A stretch of 64,000 nt of DNA. Source: an uncultured Oscillospiraceae bacterium. GTDB taxonomy: Bacteria; Bacillota; Clostridia; Oscillospirales; Acutalibacteraceae. Position numbers and translations under genes: made by a program. Below, in pieces: positions 49,276-58,750 of this stretch (position 1 is the stretch's first letter; each line of letters begins with the position of its first letter). Below the pieces are notes generated by a model, which had not been told where the DNA came from, searched no databases, and was given only the letters and a program-made list of their open reading frames with translations. The stretch is taken from assembly GCA_902492045.1 (NCBI GenBank), contig CABUKB010000010.1:1-64000 (forward strand), written 5' to 3'.

Positions 49276-51888
49276 TCAGTAAGCCTGAGCTTCCTTGCAG
49301 ATATCATACAGCGTTTGCAGCGCTTCAATTGGGGTCAGGGTGTTGACATCCAGATCCTTGAGACGGCGGATGAGTTCGTTGTCCGCCGCCGGCATCAGGG
49401 AAAGCTGGCCGTCGTCCGACTCAAAGCGGTCCGGCGAGGACAAGGGCCGCGGCAGCTCCATGCCGCCGCTTTCGATCTGTTTTAGAATTTCCTTGGCCCT
49501 GGCGACTACGCTGTCCGGCACACCGGCCAGCTTTGCCACCTCAATGCCGTAGCTGTCGTCCGCCGGCCCTCGGACGATGCGGCGCAGAAAGGTGATGTCG
49601 TCTCCCCGCTTTTTGACGGCAATGTTATAGTTTTTAATGCACTCGACCTCGTTTTCCATCACCGTCAGTTCGTGATAATGGGTGGCAAACAGGGCTTTGG
49701 CACCGAGTTTCTTGGGGCTCGCCACATACTCGAGAACGGCCCTGGCGATGCTCATACCGTCGAAAGTCGAAGTGCCCCGGCCGATCTCATCAAACACAAT
49801 CAGGCTATCCCGCGTGGCGTTTTTGAGGATGGAGGCCACTTCGCTCATCTCCACCATAAAAGTGGACTGGCCGGAAGCCAGATCGTCCGAAGCACCCACC
49901 CGGGTGAAAATTCGGTCCACGATGCCGATTGTGGCGCTCTCAGCCGGCACAAACGATCCGATCTGGGCCATCAGCACAATCAAAGCGGTCTGCCTCATAT
50001 AAGTGGATTTTCCCGCCATGTTGGGACCGGTCAGGATGACCACCCGGTTTTCGTGGTTATCCAAAAGGGTATCGTTCGGCACGAAAGGAACATCCTGAAG
50101 GGATTCCACCACCGGGTGCCGTCCGTTTTTAATCTCGATAACGCCCTTCATATCAATGAGCGGACGGGTGTACTGCTGCCGTACCGCTACTTCGGCCAAG
50201 GAGCAGAGGACATCGAGCCGGGCGATTTCCCGGGCCGTCCCCTGGATTCGGTGCAGCTCCGCCGCCACAGCGGTGCGCACTTCGGTAAAGAGCTGATATT
50301 CGAGGGCCACCACCCGGTCCTGCGCCCCCAGAACCCGGGCCTCCAATTCCTTGAGTTCCTGCGTAATATACCGTTCGGCGTTTGCGAGGGTTTGCTTGCG
50401 TATGTAGTGCTGCGGAATTTCCCCGGAATAGCTTCTGGAAATCTCAATATAATAACCGAAAACCCGGTTGTAGCCGACTTTTAAATTCTTAATGCCGGTC
50501 CGTTCCTTTTCCTCGGCCTCCACCCGGGCGATAATGCCCTTGCCGTCGGTCATCTCAAAACGGAGTTCGTCGATTTCGGCATTATATCCGGTCTTAATCA
50601 TCCCGCCTTCCCGCACCGAAAAGGGCGGATCTTCCACAATGGCGCTGTCGATCCGCTGATACACATCTTCCAGGGGATCAATTCCGTCCCGGATCTCGCC
50701 GAGAAGCGCCGACCGAGTTTGGGCAAGCCGTTCTTTGACCGGCTTCATCCGTTGAATGGTCTGACACAGGGAGCGCAGCTCCTTAGCGTTGGCGCTGCCG
50801 TATACGATCCGGGTCATAATCCGCTCCAGGTCATAGATATCTGCGAGCTGCCCGATGAGATCCCCCCGCAGGACAGTATCATGCACCAGTTCGTCCACCG
50901 CGTTCTGGCGGCGGCCGATCTGAACGGGACTGAGAAGAGGCTGTTCGATCCAGGTACGGATCAGGCGCTTGCCCATAGCGGTTTTCGTCCGGTCCAGTAC
51001 CCCGAGCAGAGAGCCGCGTTTTTCCTTGTTCCGCAGGGTCTCGAGCAATTCCAGATTCCTACGGGCGGCCAGATCGAGCTGCATGAATTGAATGTCCGAA
51101 TACACATCCAAGTCCGTCAGCCGCTCCAGTCCTGTCATTTGGGTCGTATATAAATATTGCAGGGCACAGCCCAGCGCCTTCACCGCCGAGAACTGGTCCC
51201 GCAGCCCCAAATCCCCCAAATCCTGTTTGCCGAAGTGAGAGAGGATCCTCTGTTCGGCCGCGTTATAATCGAAATCCCCGGCCTCGGCCACCTCCACCGC
51301 CGCGGCCAAACGCTCGTTGACGAAATGCGTGATGAGTTCCTGCCCCGAAACCGCGTCGTTGTAGAGAATTTCGCGCGGGGCAAAACGTCCGAGTTCATTG
51401 GTTATCCGCAGGGGCACATCCTCCCCGTCAATGCGGGTCAGGTGGATTTCCCCCGTGGAGCAATCCACAAAGCAGATGCCCGCGTCGGCGGCGCCGTCGC
51501 TGAGATAGAGTACGCAAAGGTAGTTGTTCCGCCCTTCGTCGAGCATACTGCCTTCGATGACCGTGCCGGGGGTGATGATCCGGACAACTTCCCGCTTCAC
51601 CAATCCCTTTGCGGTGGCGGGATCCTCCATCTGTTCACAGATGGCGACCTTGTATCCTTTGGCCACCAGACGCGCGATATAGGATTCGCAGGAATGGAAG
51701 GGGACGCCGCACATCGGCGCCCGCTCTTCCAGCCCGCAGTCCTTACCCGTAAGAACCAGTTCCAGCTCCTGCGACGCGATCTTGGCGTCGTCGAAAAACA
51801 TCTCGTAAAAATCCCCCAGCCGGAAAAACAGCAGGCATTGGGGATGCTGCGCCTTGACTTCGAGATACTGTTTCATCATGGGCGTCAT
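49276..51888 (-). CDS. mutS: DNA mismatch repair protein MutS
   Basis: A 870-aa mismatch sensor. The N-terminal mismatch-binding motif FYEMFF is near residue 28. The C-terminal ATPase has Walker A GPNMAGKST, the GASDDLASGQSTFMVEM signature and Walker B VFDEIGRGTSTFDG, then a helix-turn-helix tail. The start is ambiguous: the frame opens at GTG 51906, only 2 nt from AGAGG. GTG 51897 and ATG 51888 (MTPMMKQYLEVK, chosen) fit better. It is cotranscribed with mutL. Confidence 0.97.
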   Translation of the reverse strand: MTPMMKQYLEVKAQHPQCLLFFRLGDFYEMFFDDAKIASQELELVLTGKDCGLEERAPMCGVPFHSCESYIARLVAKGYKVAICEQMEDPATAKGLVKREVVRIITPGTVIEGSMLDEGRNNYLCVLYLSDGAADAGICFVDCSTGEIHLTRIDGEDVPLRITNELGRFAPREILYNDAVSGQELITHFVNERLAAAVEVAEAGDFDYNAAEQRILSHFGKQDLGDLGLRDQFSAVKALGCALQYLYTTQMTGLERLTDLDVYSDIQFMQLDLAARRNLELLETLRNKEKRGSLLGVLDRTKTAMGKRLIRTWIEQPLLSPVQIGRRQNAVDELVHDTVLRGDLIGQLADIYDLERIMTRIVYGSANAKELRSLCQTIQRMKPVKERLAQTRSALLGEIRDGIDPLEDVYQRIDSAIVEDPPFSVREGGMIKTGYNAEIDELRFEMTDGKGIIARVEAEEKERTGIKNLKVGYNRVFGYYIEISRSYSGEIPQHYIRKQTLANAERYITQELKELEARVLGAQDRVVALEYQLFTEVRTAVAAELHRIQGTAREIARLDVLCSLAEVAVRQQYTRPLIDMKGVIEIKNGRHPVVESLQDVPFVPNDTLLDNHENRVVILTGPNMAGKSTYMRQTALIVLMAQIGSFVPAESATIGIVDRIFTRVGASDDLASGQSTFMVEMSEVASILKNATRDSLIVFDEIGRGTSTFDGMSIARAVLEYVASPKKLGAKALFATHYHELTVMENEVECIKNYNIAVKKRGDDITFLRRIVRGPADDSYGIEVAKLAGVPDSVVARAKEILKQIESGGMELPRPLSSPDRFESDDGQLSLMPAADNELIRRLKDLDVNTLTPIEALQTLYDICKEAQAY

Positions 51889-51933
51889 TTCAGCCACCCG
51901 GTTCACTTCCTCTCAACGTTCCTCCGCACCGGC

Positions 51934-52344
51934 TCAGTGGCATCCGGCACAGCCCGCACAGTTGCCGCCGCAGCCGCCCTCTTCATAGCTGTCGGGATCC
52001 TGTCCCTGGGCTGCCAGGGCGATGATGGAATTGATGGCACCGGTCAGGCGGTCCAATTCGGTTTTGGCCTGGTTATAGGCCGCCATGTTGGGGTTTTGCA
52101 TAATCCGGGCATAGACCTCCCGGAGTTCCCCATCCAGTGTACGGAGCTTCTCGCCGTCCTTTTCCTCTTCGTTCTTGGTCGTCTCGTTGTTGATGGCGAT
52201 GCGCTTGAGATTGAACTCCCCGATCATCCCCTGCAACTCTTCGTCCTCGTCGGCGGCGGCCTGCGCCATCTGAGTACGGATATACCGCTCATCCTGTTGA
52301 ATCGCATACGCCAGATCCTTTGCCATTTCCAAAATCGGTTCCAT
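51934..52344 (-). CDS. YlbF/YmcA-family protein with Cys-rich C-terminus
   Basis: A 136-aa helical protein of the YlbF/YmcA family (com_ylbF domain over about residues 5-115, MEPILEMAKDLAYAIQQDERY and NPNMAAYNQAKTELDRL). The last 14 residues, GGCGGNCAGCAGCH, place four Cys (125, 129, 132, 135) and a His together. In Bacillus, YlbF with YmcA and YaaT binds Fe-S clusters and steers RNase Y-dependent mRNA maturation. The tail here may be the cluster or metal site. It is 35 nt downstream of miaB, itself an Fe-S enzyme gene. Confidence 0.85.
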   Translation of the reverse strand: MEPILEMAKDLAYAIQQDERYIRTQMAQAAADEDEELQGMIGEFNLKRIAINNETTKNEEEKDGEKLRTLDGELREVYARIMQNPNMAAYNQAKTELDRLTGAINSIIALAAQGQDPDSYEEGGCGGNCAGCAGCH

Positions 52345-52379
52345 ATTTCATTCCTCCCAAACTTTGATGTCCCGGCAGA

Positions 52380-53795
52380 CTAATCAAGCAGCCGGCGGAT
52401 TTGGCCCAGCATCACATAGCTGCGGGCCTCGGTTATCACTATTTCGGCTCGGCGTCCTATGAGAGAGGCATCGGCTTTCACCCGTACGATACTGTTTTCG
52501 GGAAGCCTGGCCTCGAGTTCCTCTCCGTCCGCCCGTTCCAGCAAAGCGGTATGCACGCTGCCCACCAACCCCGCAATCCTTTTGGCGGACAGTTCTTCCT
52601 GCAATGCGGTCAATTCCCGGAACCATCGGGACTTTTCTTCCGCCGGAACCGGATCGGGCATTTCGGCAGCCGGCGTTCCCTCCCGAGGCGAAAAGAGAAA
52701 CGTATACAGCGACACAAATCCCACCTGGCGGACGAGATCAAGCGTCTGTTCAAAGTCTTCCCTCGTTTCACCTGGAAATCCCACAATGACATCGCTCGTA
52801 AACACGATTCCAGGCACCATCCGCCTTGCCGTCCGGATCCGCTCGAGATACTGTTCCCGGGTATATCCGCGGTTCATCGCTTTTAATACCCGGCTGCTCC
52901 CCGATTGAAAGGGAAGGTGAAAGTGCCGGGAAACTTTATCGCAGGCGGCGATGGTTGCGAATAATTCGGGGGTCGCGTCCTTGGGATGGGAGGTCATGAA
53001 GCGGATAAGAAAATCTCCGGGTATGGCTTGAAGCCTTCTGAGCAGGTCCGGAAATCCGACGCCGTGATTCTCGCCTTTGCCATACGAATTCACGTTTTGC
53101 CCGAGCAGGGTGATCTCCTTATAGCCCTGCCGTATCAGATCTTCTGCCTCCGCAATCACGGCCTCCGGTGCGCGGGAGCGTTCCCTTCCCCGCACATGAG
53201 GGACGATGCAATAGGTGCAAAAATTGTTGCATCCATACATAATGGGAAGAAAAGCCTTGAATCCGCCGTCCCGCCGAACCGGCAGCCCCTCAGCGATTAC
53301 GCCGTCCTCCTGAGGGATCTCGACGACCCGTTTTTCCCCCATCAAAGCCCTCGCCATCAGTTCGGGCAGGCGATGAATCACATGGGTACCGAACACCAGG
53401 CCCACAAACGGATAGCTTTCCCGTATGCGGCGGGCCACCGATTCCTGCTGCACCATGCAGCCACACAAGGCGATGAGCAGCCCCGGTTTCCGCCGCTTCA
53501 ACGTTTTAAGGGCCCCGACATTGCCGAACACGCGGTCCTGGGCATGTTCCCGGACAGCGCAGGTATTCAAAAGGATCAAATCCGCCTCTTCGGCCCGGCT
53601 GGCGAACCCAAAACCCATCCGGGCGAGCATGCCTTTCATGTGTTCGGAATCGGACACATTCTGCTGGCATCCGTAGGTCCGAACATAGGCAAGCGGGGCC
53701 GGGCGGTCGCCGATACCGTAAAATTCCCGCACCTGCTGTATATAAGTCTCCTGCCCGGCCAATTCCCCAGGCGAAATCGTTCTCACGTTTGCCAT
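52380..53795 (-). CDS. miaB: tRNA-2-methylthio-N6-dimethylallyladenosine synthase
   Basis: Radical-SAM methylthiotransferase acting on the i6A37 made by MiaA. The 471-aa protein has the N-terminal cluster cysteines (TYGCQQNVSDSE, LLNTCAVREHA, ALCGCM), the radical-SAM motif CNNFCTYC with IVPHVRGRERSR, GQNVNSYG and a C-terminal TRAM domain ending in SYVMLGQI. About 30 residues precede the usual start. It heads a 13-gene minus-strand run and has its own consensus promoter. Confidence 0.97.
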   Translation of the reverse strand: MANVRTISPGELAGQETYIQQVREFYGIGDRPAPLAYVRTYGCQQNVSDSEHMKGMLARMGFGFASRAEEADLILLNTCAVREHAQDRVFGNVGALKTLKRRKPGLLIALCGCMVQQESVARRIRESYPFVGLVFGTHVIHRLPELMARALMGEKRVVEIPQEDGVIAEGLPVRRDGGFKAFLPIMYGCNNFCTYCIVPHVRGRERSRAPEAVIAEAEDLIRQGYKEITLLGQNVNSYGKGENHGVGFPDLLRRLQAIPGDFLIRFMTSHPKDATPELFATIAACDKVSRHFHLPFQSGSSRVLKAMNRGYTREQYLERIRTARRMVPGIVFTSDVIVGFPGETREDFEQTLDLVRQVGFVSLYTFLFSPREGTPAAEMPDPVPAEEKSRWFRELTALQEELSAKRIAGLVGSVHTALLERADGEELEARLPENSIVRVKADASLIGRRAEIVITEARSYVMLGQIRRLLD

Positions 53796-53889
53796 GATGG
53801 CATGTTCTCCTTCTTGTGTGGAAAAACACCGGCCCCGGCCATCCGGAGCTGGCGATCCGCCGGACGGGCGGATGCATTCCTATCTTTTG

Positions 53890-53918
53890 ATTATAACAAA
53901 TCGGCGTTTAATTTTCAA
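53890..53918 (-). promoter_or_regulatory. Promoter of miaB and probably the downstream run
   Basis: Minus strand TTGAAA (53918-53913), 17-bp spacer, TATAAT (53895-53890). The rest of the 334-bp gap to murC holds AT-rich sequence with a weak plus-strand -10 (TATAAT near 54025) that may serve murC. Confidence 0.75.
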
Positions 53919-54129
53919 TGTATAATTCCGCCCGATCCGACACATTTCGTCTCGTCCTCCTATGCTGAAAGCCAAAATTTTCCGGCTTTTGAAAAAAACT
54001 GTTTATTTTTTCTTTTACAGGCAATATAATAGTATACTGCATGCGAGTTCTTGCCCCTGTTACCAAAAGATGACTCAAAACCGGCGCGGTCGGCGAGCAC
54101 ACCGCATCGCGCGAAAGGACGGCGTATAA

Positions 54130-55506
54130 ATGGAATCATCGGCACTACTGCCGGGCATCCGGCGGGTTCATTTTATCGGCATCGGCGGTTCCGGGATGTG
54201 TTCGCTGGCCGAAATTCTCCATACTTTGGGATATGAAGTCAGCGGCTCCGATGACATGGAATCGGACAACGTCGCCCGTCTGCGGGCCCTCGGTATCCCC
54301 GTAACCCTGCCGCTTGCCGCCGAAAACATCCGAAACCCGGAGGCCGTCATCTATACGGTGGCGGTCAGTGAATCCCATCCTGAAATGCAGGCGGCCAGGG
54401 CTCTCGGTGTTCCCGTTATCGAGAGAGCGGCTCTGTTGGGGATGCTGACCAGGCATTTTCCGCGCTCTTTGGCGGTGTCCGGCACCCATGGAAAAACCAC
54501 CACCACCTCTATGATCGCCCAGATTCTTCTGGAGGCGGAGTTCGACCCCACCCTGGTCATCGGCGGACGGCTTCCCCTTATCGAGGCCAACGGAAGGGCG
54601 GGCCGCTCCGATATTTTGGTTTGCGAGGCCTGTGAATTCAAGGATCACTTCCTGGAAATGACGCCGGCCATGGCGGTAATCCTCAATATCGACGCGGATC
54701 ACCTGGAGTACTTCGGCTCTCTCGAAAATATCCGGCGCTCTTTCCACCGCTTTGCGGAGCAGACCGGTTCTATCCTCCTTGTCAACGGCGACGACGCCAA
54801 TACTTTACAGGCGGTTGAGGGACTTGAAGACAAAGCCATAATCCGGTTCGGCATGATGCCGGGCAATGAATGGGCCGCCATGAACGTTGTCCCGGATGGA
54901 CCATACGGCCGGTACGATTTGTATCACAAAGGTATGTTCGCCGCTCATATCGCTTTGAGCGTGCCCGGGCGGCACAACATTTCCAATTCGGTCGCCGCGG
55001 CCGCGGCCGCCAGCCTGCTCGGCGCCTCTCCGGAGCAAATCGCCAAAGGGCTTCTGCATTTCGAAGGGGCCGGCCGCCGGTTTGAAACTGTCGGCACCCT
55101 GCACGGAATCACCATTATTGACGATTATGCTCATCATCCCACTGAAATCAGGGCTACGCTGGAAGCCGCGAAAGCCCTTCCCCACCGCAAGGTGTGGGCG
55201 GTGTTTCAGCCCTTCACTTACTCCCGTACCGCCCGCCATCTCGATGGATTCGCCCAGGCCCTGTCTATAGCTGACGAAGTGGTGGTCAGCGATATCATGG
55301 GTTCGCGGGAAACCAATACCTGGAACGTCTCATCGAGCCAGATTACCGACCGGCTGCCCGGTTCTCATTTTATCCCGGGTTTTCAGGAGATCAGCCAGTT
55401 TGTGGCGGAACAGGCGCAGGAAGGCGATCTGATTGTGACCATGGGCGGAGGCAATGTCTATCAATGCGCCCGCATGATCCGTGACCGGCTGGTAGGCAGG
55501 GCCTGA
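54130..55506 (+). CDS. murC: UDP-N-acetylmuramate--L-alanine ligase
   Basis: Adds the first amino acid of the peptidoglycan stem peptide. The 458-aa Mur ligase starts with the UDP-binding RRVHFIGIGGSGMCSLAEIL and has the ATP loop SGTHGKTTTTSM (about 117-128), the DADHLEYF and NVSNSVAAAAA-like regions, and DDYAHHPTEIRATLEAAK in the C-terminal domain. It stands alone on the plus strand, followed by a strong terminator. Confidence 0.97.
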   Translation: MESSALLPGIRRVHFIGIGGSGMCSLAEILHTLGYEVSGSDDMESDNVARLRALGIPVTLPLAAENIRNPEAVIYTVAVSESHPEMQAARALGVPVIERAALLGMLTRHFPRSLAVSGTHGKTTTTSMIAQILLEAEFDPTLVIGGRLPLIEANGRAGRSDILVCEACEFKDHFLEMTPAMAVILNIDADHLEYFGSLENIRRSFHRFAEQTGSILLVNGDDANTLQAVEGLEDKAIIRFGMMPGNEWAAMNVVPDGPYGRYDLYHKGMFAAHIALSVPGRHNISNSVAAAAAASLLGASPEQIAKGLLHFEGAGRRFETVGTLHGITIIDDYAHHPTEIRATLEAAKALPHRKVWAVFQPFTYSRTARHLDGFAQALSIADEVVVSDIMGSRETNTWNVSSSQITDRLPGSHFIPGFQEISQFVAEQAQEGDLIVTMGGGNVYQCARMIRDRLVGRA

Positions 55507-55557
55507 TGCGGCATCAAGCCAAAAATCGCCGTTTTACCAAATAGCGGCAGCCTGTTG

Positions 55558-55590
55558 AAAAAGGGACTAGCAAGAGCTAGTCCCTTTTTT
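55558..55590. terminator. Bidirectional terminator after murC
   Basis: A 14-bp stem (55558-55571 with 55576-55589) with A-run before and T-run after, so it can stop transcription from murC and from metY on the other strand. Confidence 0.85.
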
Positions 55591-55684
55591 ATAATATGGC
55601 CAAATAAAGAGAGGAATGGCAGGATGCGGTCAAGAGAGATGCCGGCTATAAATCCTTCCCGAAGCCCCGTCCCAGGCGGTGAAA

Positions 55685-56965
55685 TCAGACCATTTCAAGC
55701 GCCTGTCGGATATCGGCCAAGATATCCTCCGGATGTTCGATCCCCACTGAAAAGCGGATAAGATCGGGGCTGACGCCGGCTTCCGCAAGCTGCCGGTCAT
55801 TCATCTGACGGTGGGTGGTGCTCGCCGGATGGAGGACACAGGTACGCAAATCCGCGACATGGGTGGCAATCGCGGCAAGTTTCAGGGCATTCATGAACCG
55901 GCAGGCCGCATCCCGGCCGCCCTTTACACCAAAAGAGATCACCCCGCTGGTGCCGTGCGGCATATACTTTTGCGCAAGCTCATATTGATCGTCTCCCGGT
56001 AAGCCCGGATACCGTACCCACGTGATCCGATCATCTTCTAACAGAGCCTTGGCAATCGTCAGGGCGTTGGAACAGTGCCGTTCCATGCGCAGATGCAGCG
56101 TATCAATCCCCCGGTCAAGCAAAAAGGCGTTTTCCGGGCTGGGGGTAACGCCCATATCCCGCATCAGATGACAACGGCATTTGGCGATAAACGCCGCCGG
56201 CCCGAAATGCTGGGTATAGACGACACCGTGATAGGTCTCATCCGGTGTGGTGAGGCCGGGGAACTTCTCCGCTTGGGCGTTCCAGTCGAAACGGCCGGAA
56301 TCCACAATCACACCGCCCAAGGCGGCCGCGTGGCCGTCTAGATATTTGGACGTGGAATGTACCACGATATCGGCGCCGAACGCAAAGGGACGGCAGTTGA
56401 CCGGCGTGGGGAACGTATTGTCCACAATCAAGGGCACTCCGTGGGCATGAGCGGCCTGCGCAAACCGCTCAAAATTCAAAACATGAAGGGAAGGGTTGGA
56501 CAGGCTTTCCCCAAAAACGAGCTTGGTATTCGGCCGGAAAGCCGCCTCCAATTCGGAGGAAGAGGCCCCCGGTTCCACGAAAGTCACATCAATGCCGAGT
56601 TCCCGCAGCGTACGGTTAAACAGATTGAAAGTACCGCCGTAGACCGCACTGGCGCTGATAATATGATCCCCGGACCCGGCTAGATTGAGTACGGACAGCA
56701 TGACCGCCGCTTGCCCCGCCGATGTCAGCAAAGCGCCGACACCGCCTTCCAGAGCGGCGATCTTCGCCTCGACGGCGCCGGTTGTGGGGTTGGAAAGCCG
56801 GGTATAAAAGTCGCCGCTGGTTTTCAAATCAAACAGGTCGCCCAGCGCCTCGGCACTCTCATAGCGGAAGGTCGTACTCTGAACGATGGGAACCACCCGC
56901 GGATCGCCGTTTCGCGGCTTCCATCCTTCCTGTACGCACTGCGTGTCGATATGCCATTCCTTCAT
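55685..56965 (-). CDS. metY: O-acetylhomoserine sulfhydrylase / homocysteine synthase
   Basis: PLP enzyme of the Cys/Met-metabolism family making homocysteine from O-acetylhomoserine and sulfide, which supplies the substrate of MetH. The 426-aa protein includes YTRLSNPTTGAVEAKIAALEGG, the VYGGTFNLF loop, the PLP-lysine motif HSTSKYLDGH and LRTCVLHPASTTHRQM near the end. GGGAGG precedes the ATG, and a promoter lies 37 bp upstream. The Rrf2 regulator encoded upstream may control it. Confidence 0.94.
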   Translation of the reverse strand: MKEWHIDTQCVQEGWKPRNGDPRVVPIVQSTTFRYESAEALGDLFDLKTSGDFYTRLSNPTTGAVEAKIAALEGGVGALLTSAGQAAVMLSVLNLAGSGDHIISASAVYGGTFNLFNRTLRELGIDVTFVEPGASSSELEAAFRPNTKLVFGESLSNPSLHVLNFERFAQAAHAHGVPLIVDNTFPTPVNCRPFAFGADIVVHSTSKYLDGHAAALGGVIVDSGRFDWNAQAEKFPGLTTPDETYHGVVYTQHFGPAAFIAKCRCHLMRDMGVTPSPENAFLLDRGIDTLHLRMERHCSNALTIAKALLEDDRITWVRYPGLPGDDQYELAQKYMPHGTSGVISFGVKGGRDAACRFMNALKLAAIATHVADLRTCVLHPASTTHRQMNDRQLAEAGVSPDLIRFSVGIEHPEDILADIRQALEMV

Positions 56966-57002
56966 CGTGAAGACCTCCCAGCCTTTTCAGAGTTTCCCGG
57001 TC

Positions 57003-57031
57003 AGTATAACACGGACAAAAAAGAAATACAA
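57003..57031 (-). promoter_or_regulatory. Promoter of metY
   Basis: Minus strand TTGTAT (57031-57026), 17-bp spacer, TATACT (57008-57003). Confidence 0.65.
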
Positions 57032-57128
57032 GCGTTCCTGCCTATGGAGAATAAGGGCGCTTTTCCCCCGCCCGCACGAAACTCATAACCGAAACCGAGC
57101 CGTGTTCGGACGAGGGACAGGATAACCG

Positions 57129-57521
57129 TTATAAATCGGCAAATGTCACCGCTTCCAATTTATCAATGACGGTCTTGGTTATATCGTCAAAGACCGCATG
57201 AAACGGACAGCCCATCACCTCAGAACAGGAACAGTTATACTCTTCGTCCAGGCATCGGCTGAAACGATACGGTCCTTCCACGGCTTCAATCACCTGCCGC
57301 AATGTCACCGCTTCCGGTTTACGCTCAAGCTGGTATCCGCCCTTGGCCCCTTTAAACGAACGCACGATTCCCGCCGCAACCAGTTTCCGCATGATTTTAA
57401 GGGTAAAGCGCAGAGATACGCAGGTTTTTTCCGCGATTGACTGAGCATCGAGGCGTTCAGGCGCCTTGGCTAAACAATACACGATTCTCGCCGCATAATC
57501 CGATTCCAGATTGATATGCAC
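57129..57521 (-). CDS. Rrf2-family transcriptional regulator with Fe-S-type cysteines
   Basis: A 130-aa winged-helix regulator. The helix-turn-helix region covers about residues 25-60 (AQSIAEKTCVSLRFTLKIMRKLVAAGIV) with the wing GAKGGYQLER. Cys90, Cys97, Cys99 and Cys105 in the dimer region match the spacing of IscR-like cluster ligands, so it may sense Fe-S status or, like CymR, sulfur supply. It lies 25 nt after rpoD and just upstream of metY, a plausible target. Confidence 0.9.
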   Translation of the reverse strand: MHINLESDYAARIVYCLAKAPERLDAQSIAEKTCVSLRFTLKIMRKLVAAGIVRSFKGAKGGYQLERKPEAVTLRQVIEAVEGPYRFSRCLDEEYNCSCSEVMGCPFHAVFDDITKTVIDKLEAVTFADL

Positions 57522-57546
57522 GCCCGTACATCCTTTCCGATTCCGG

Positions 57547-58722
57547 TCAATCTAAAAAATCCTTGAGTTTCTTGCTCCGGCTGGGATGTCTCAGCTTGCG
57601 CAGAGCCTTGGCCTCAATCTGCCGGATCCGCTCTCTTGTGACATCGAACTCTTTGCCCACTTCTTCAAGAGTGCGAGGGCGCCCGTCCTCCAAACCGAAC
57701 CGAAGCCGGAGCACCTTCTCTTCTCTGGGAGTTAGGGTGGACAAGACATCCCCCAGCTGCTCTTTGAGCAGGGTATGCGACGCCGCATCCGCCGGGGCGG
57801 GCGCCTCGTCGTCCGGGATGAAATCCCCGAGATGGCTGTCCTCTTCTTCCCCGATGGGGGTTTCAAGAGAGACGGGTTCTTGCGCCACCCGCATAATCTC
57901 CCGGACTTTATCGACCGGCATATCCAATTCCTGGGCAATCTCCTCGGCAACCGGCTCGTGCCCGTTTTTGTGCAGAAGCTGGCTCGAGACCTTCTTGACC
58001 TTGTTAATGGTCTCAACCATATGGACCGGGATCCGGATGGTGCGCGCCTGATCGGCGATGGCACGGGTGATGGCCTGACGAATCCACCAGGTGGCGTAGG
58101 TGGAAAATTTGAACCCCTTGGTATAATCAAACTTCTCCACCGCCTTGATCAGGCCCAGATTTCCTTCCTGGATCAGATCCAAAAACTGCATCCCCCGGCC
58201 GACATAACGCTTGGCAATGCTCACGACCAGCCTGAGGTTCGCCTCGCTCAGGCGCTTTTTGGCATATTCGTCCCCGTTCATGATTCGCATGGCCAGATCA
58301 ATCTCCTCCTCGGAGGAGAGAAGAGGCACCCGCCCGATTTCCTTCAGATAAACCTTGACCGGATCGTCGATGGCGATCCCGTCGGTGCCGGCCGCCGGCT
58401 CCGCCTCGTCGTTTTCCGGGGTGTCGAGAACAAACTCGATATCGTCGAAAGCGGTATCCGCAAAGTCGTCAACAATCTCGATATTCTGACTTTCCAGCGT
58501 TTCATAGAGCTTATCCATCTGCTCCGGGTCGAAATCCAGATCTTCGAGCGCATCCATGATTTCCTGAGTGGTCAGCTTGCCCTTGGCGCGTCCCATCTCC
58601 ACCAGGTCGCTGATTTGCATCTTTTTGTCCTTTTTCACGACCGGCATCTGGATCGCCTCGGCCGCCGCCATGTCCAGGTCCTCGCTGATTTCTTCGATCA
58701 TCTTGGATTCGTTTTGATTCAT
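57547..58722 (-). CDS. rpoD: RNA polymerase primary sigma factor (sigma-70/SigA)
   Basis: A 391-aa housekeeping sigma factor. Region 1.1 is at the start, region 1.2 begins at DPVKVYLKEIGRVPLLS, regions 2.1-2.4 include FSTYATWWIRQAITRAIADQ, region 3 carries LDMPVDKVREIMRVAQEPVSLE, and region 4.2 holds VTRERIRQIEAKALRKLRHP. The ATG at 58722 has AAGG at 9 nt; an ATG at 58731 abuts it. It is 28 nt downstream of dnaG, the conserved macromolecular-synthesis arrangement. Confidence 0.97.
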   Translation of the reverse strand: MNQNESKMIEEISEDLDMAAAEAIQMPVVKKDKKMQISDLVEMGRAKGKLTTQEIMDALEDLDFDPEQMDKLYETLESQNIEIVDDFADTAFDDIEFVLDTPENDEAEPAAGTDGIAIDDPVKVYLKEIGRVPLLSSEEEIDLAMRIMNGDEYAKKRLSEANLRLVVSIAKRYVGRGMQFLDLIQEGNLGLIKAVEKFDYTKGFKFSTYATWWIRQAITRAIADQARTIRIPVHMVETINKVKKVSSQLLHKNGHEPVAEEIAQELDMPVDKVREIMRVAQEPVSLETPIGEEEDSHLGDFIPDDEAPAPADAASHTLLKEQLGDVLSTLTPREEKVLRLRFGLEDGRPRTLEEVGKEFDVTRERIRQIEAKALRKLRHPSRSKKLKDFLD

Positions 58723-58750
58723 AAGGATCATCCTTCCACTTCGACTGGAT

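Noticed and set aside
51157..52383. A 408-codon plus-strand frame opposite mutS and the YlbF-like gene
   Set aside because: It spans two real minus-strand genes and their gap, and shows no domain.
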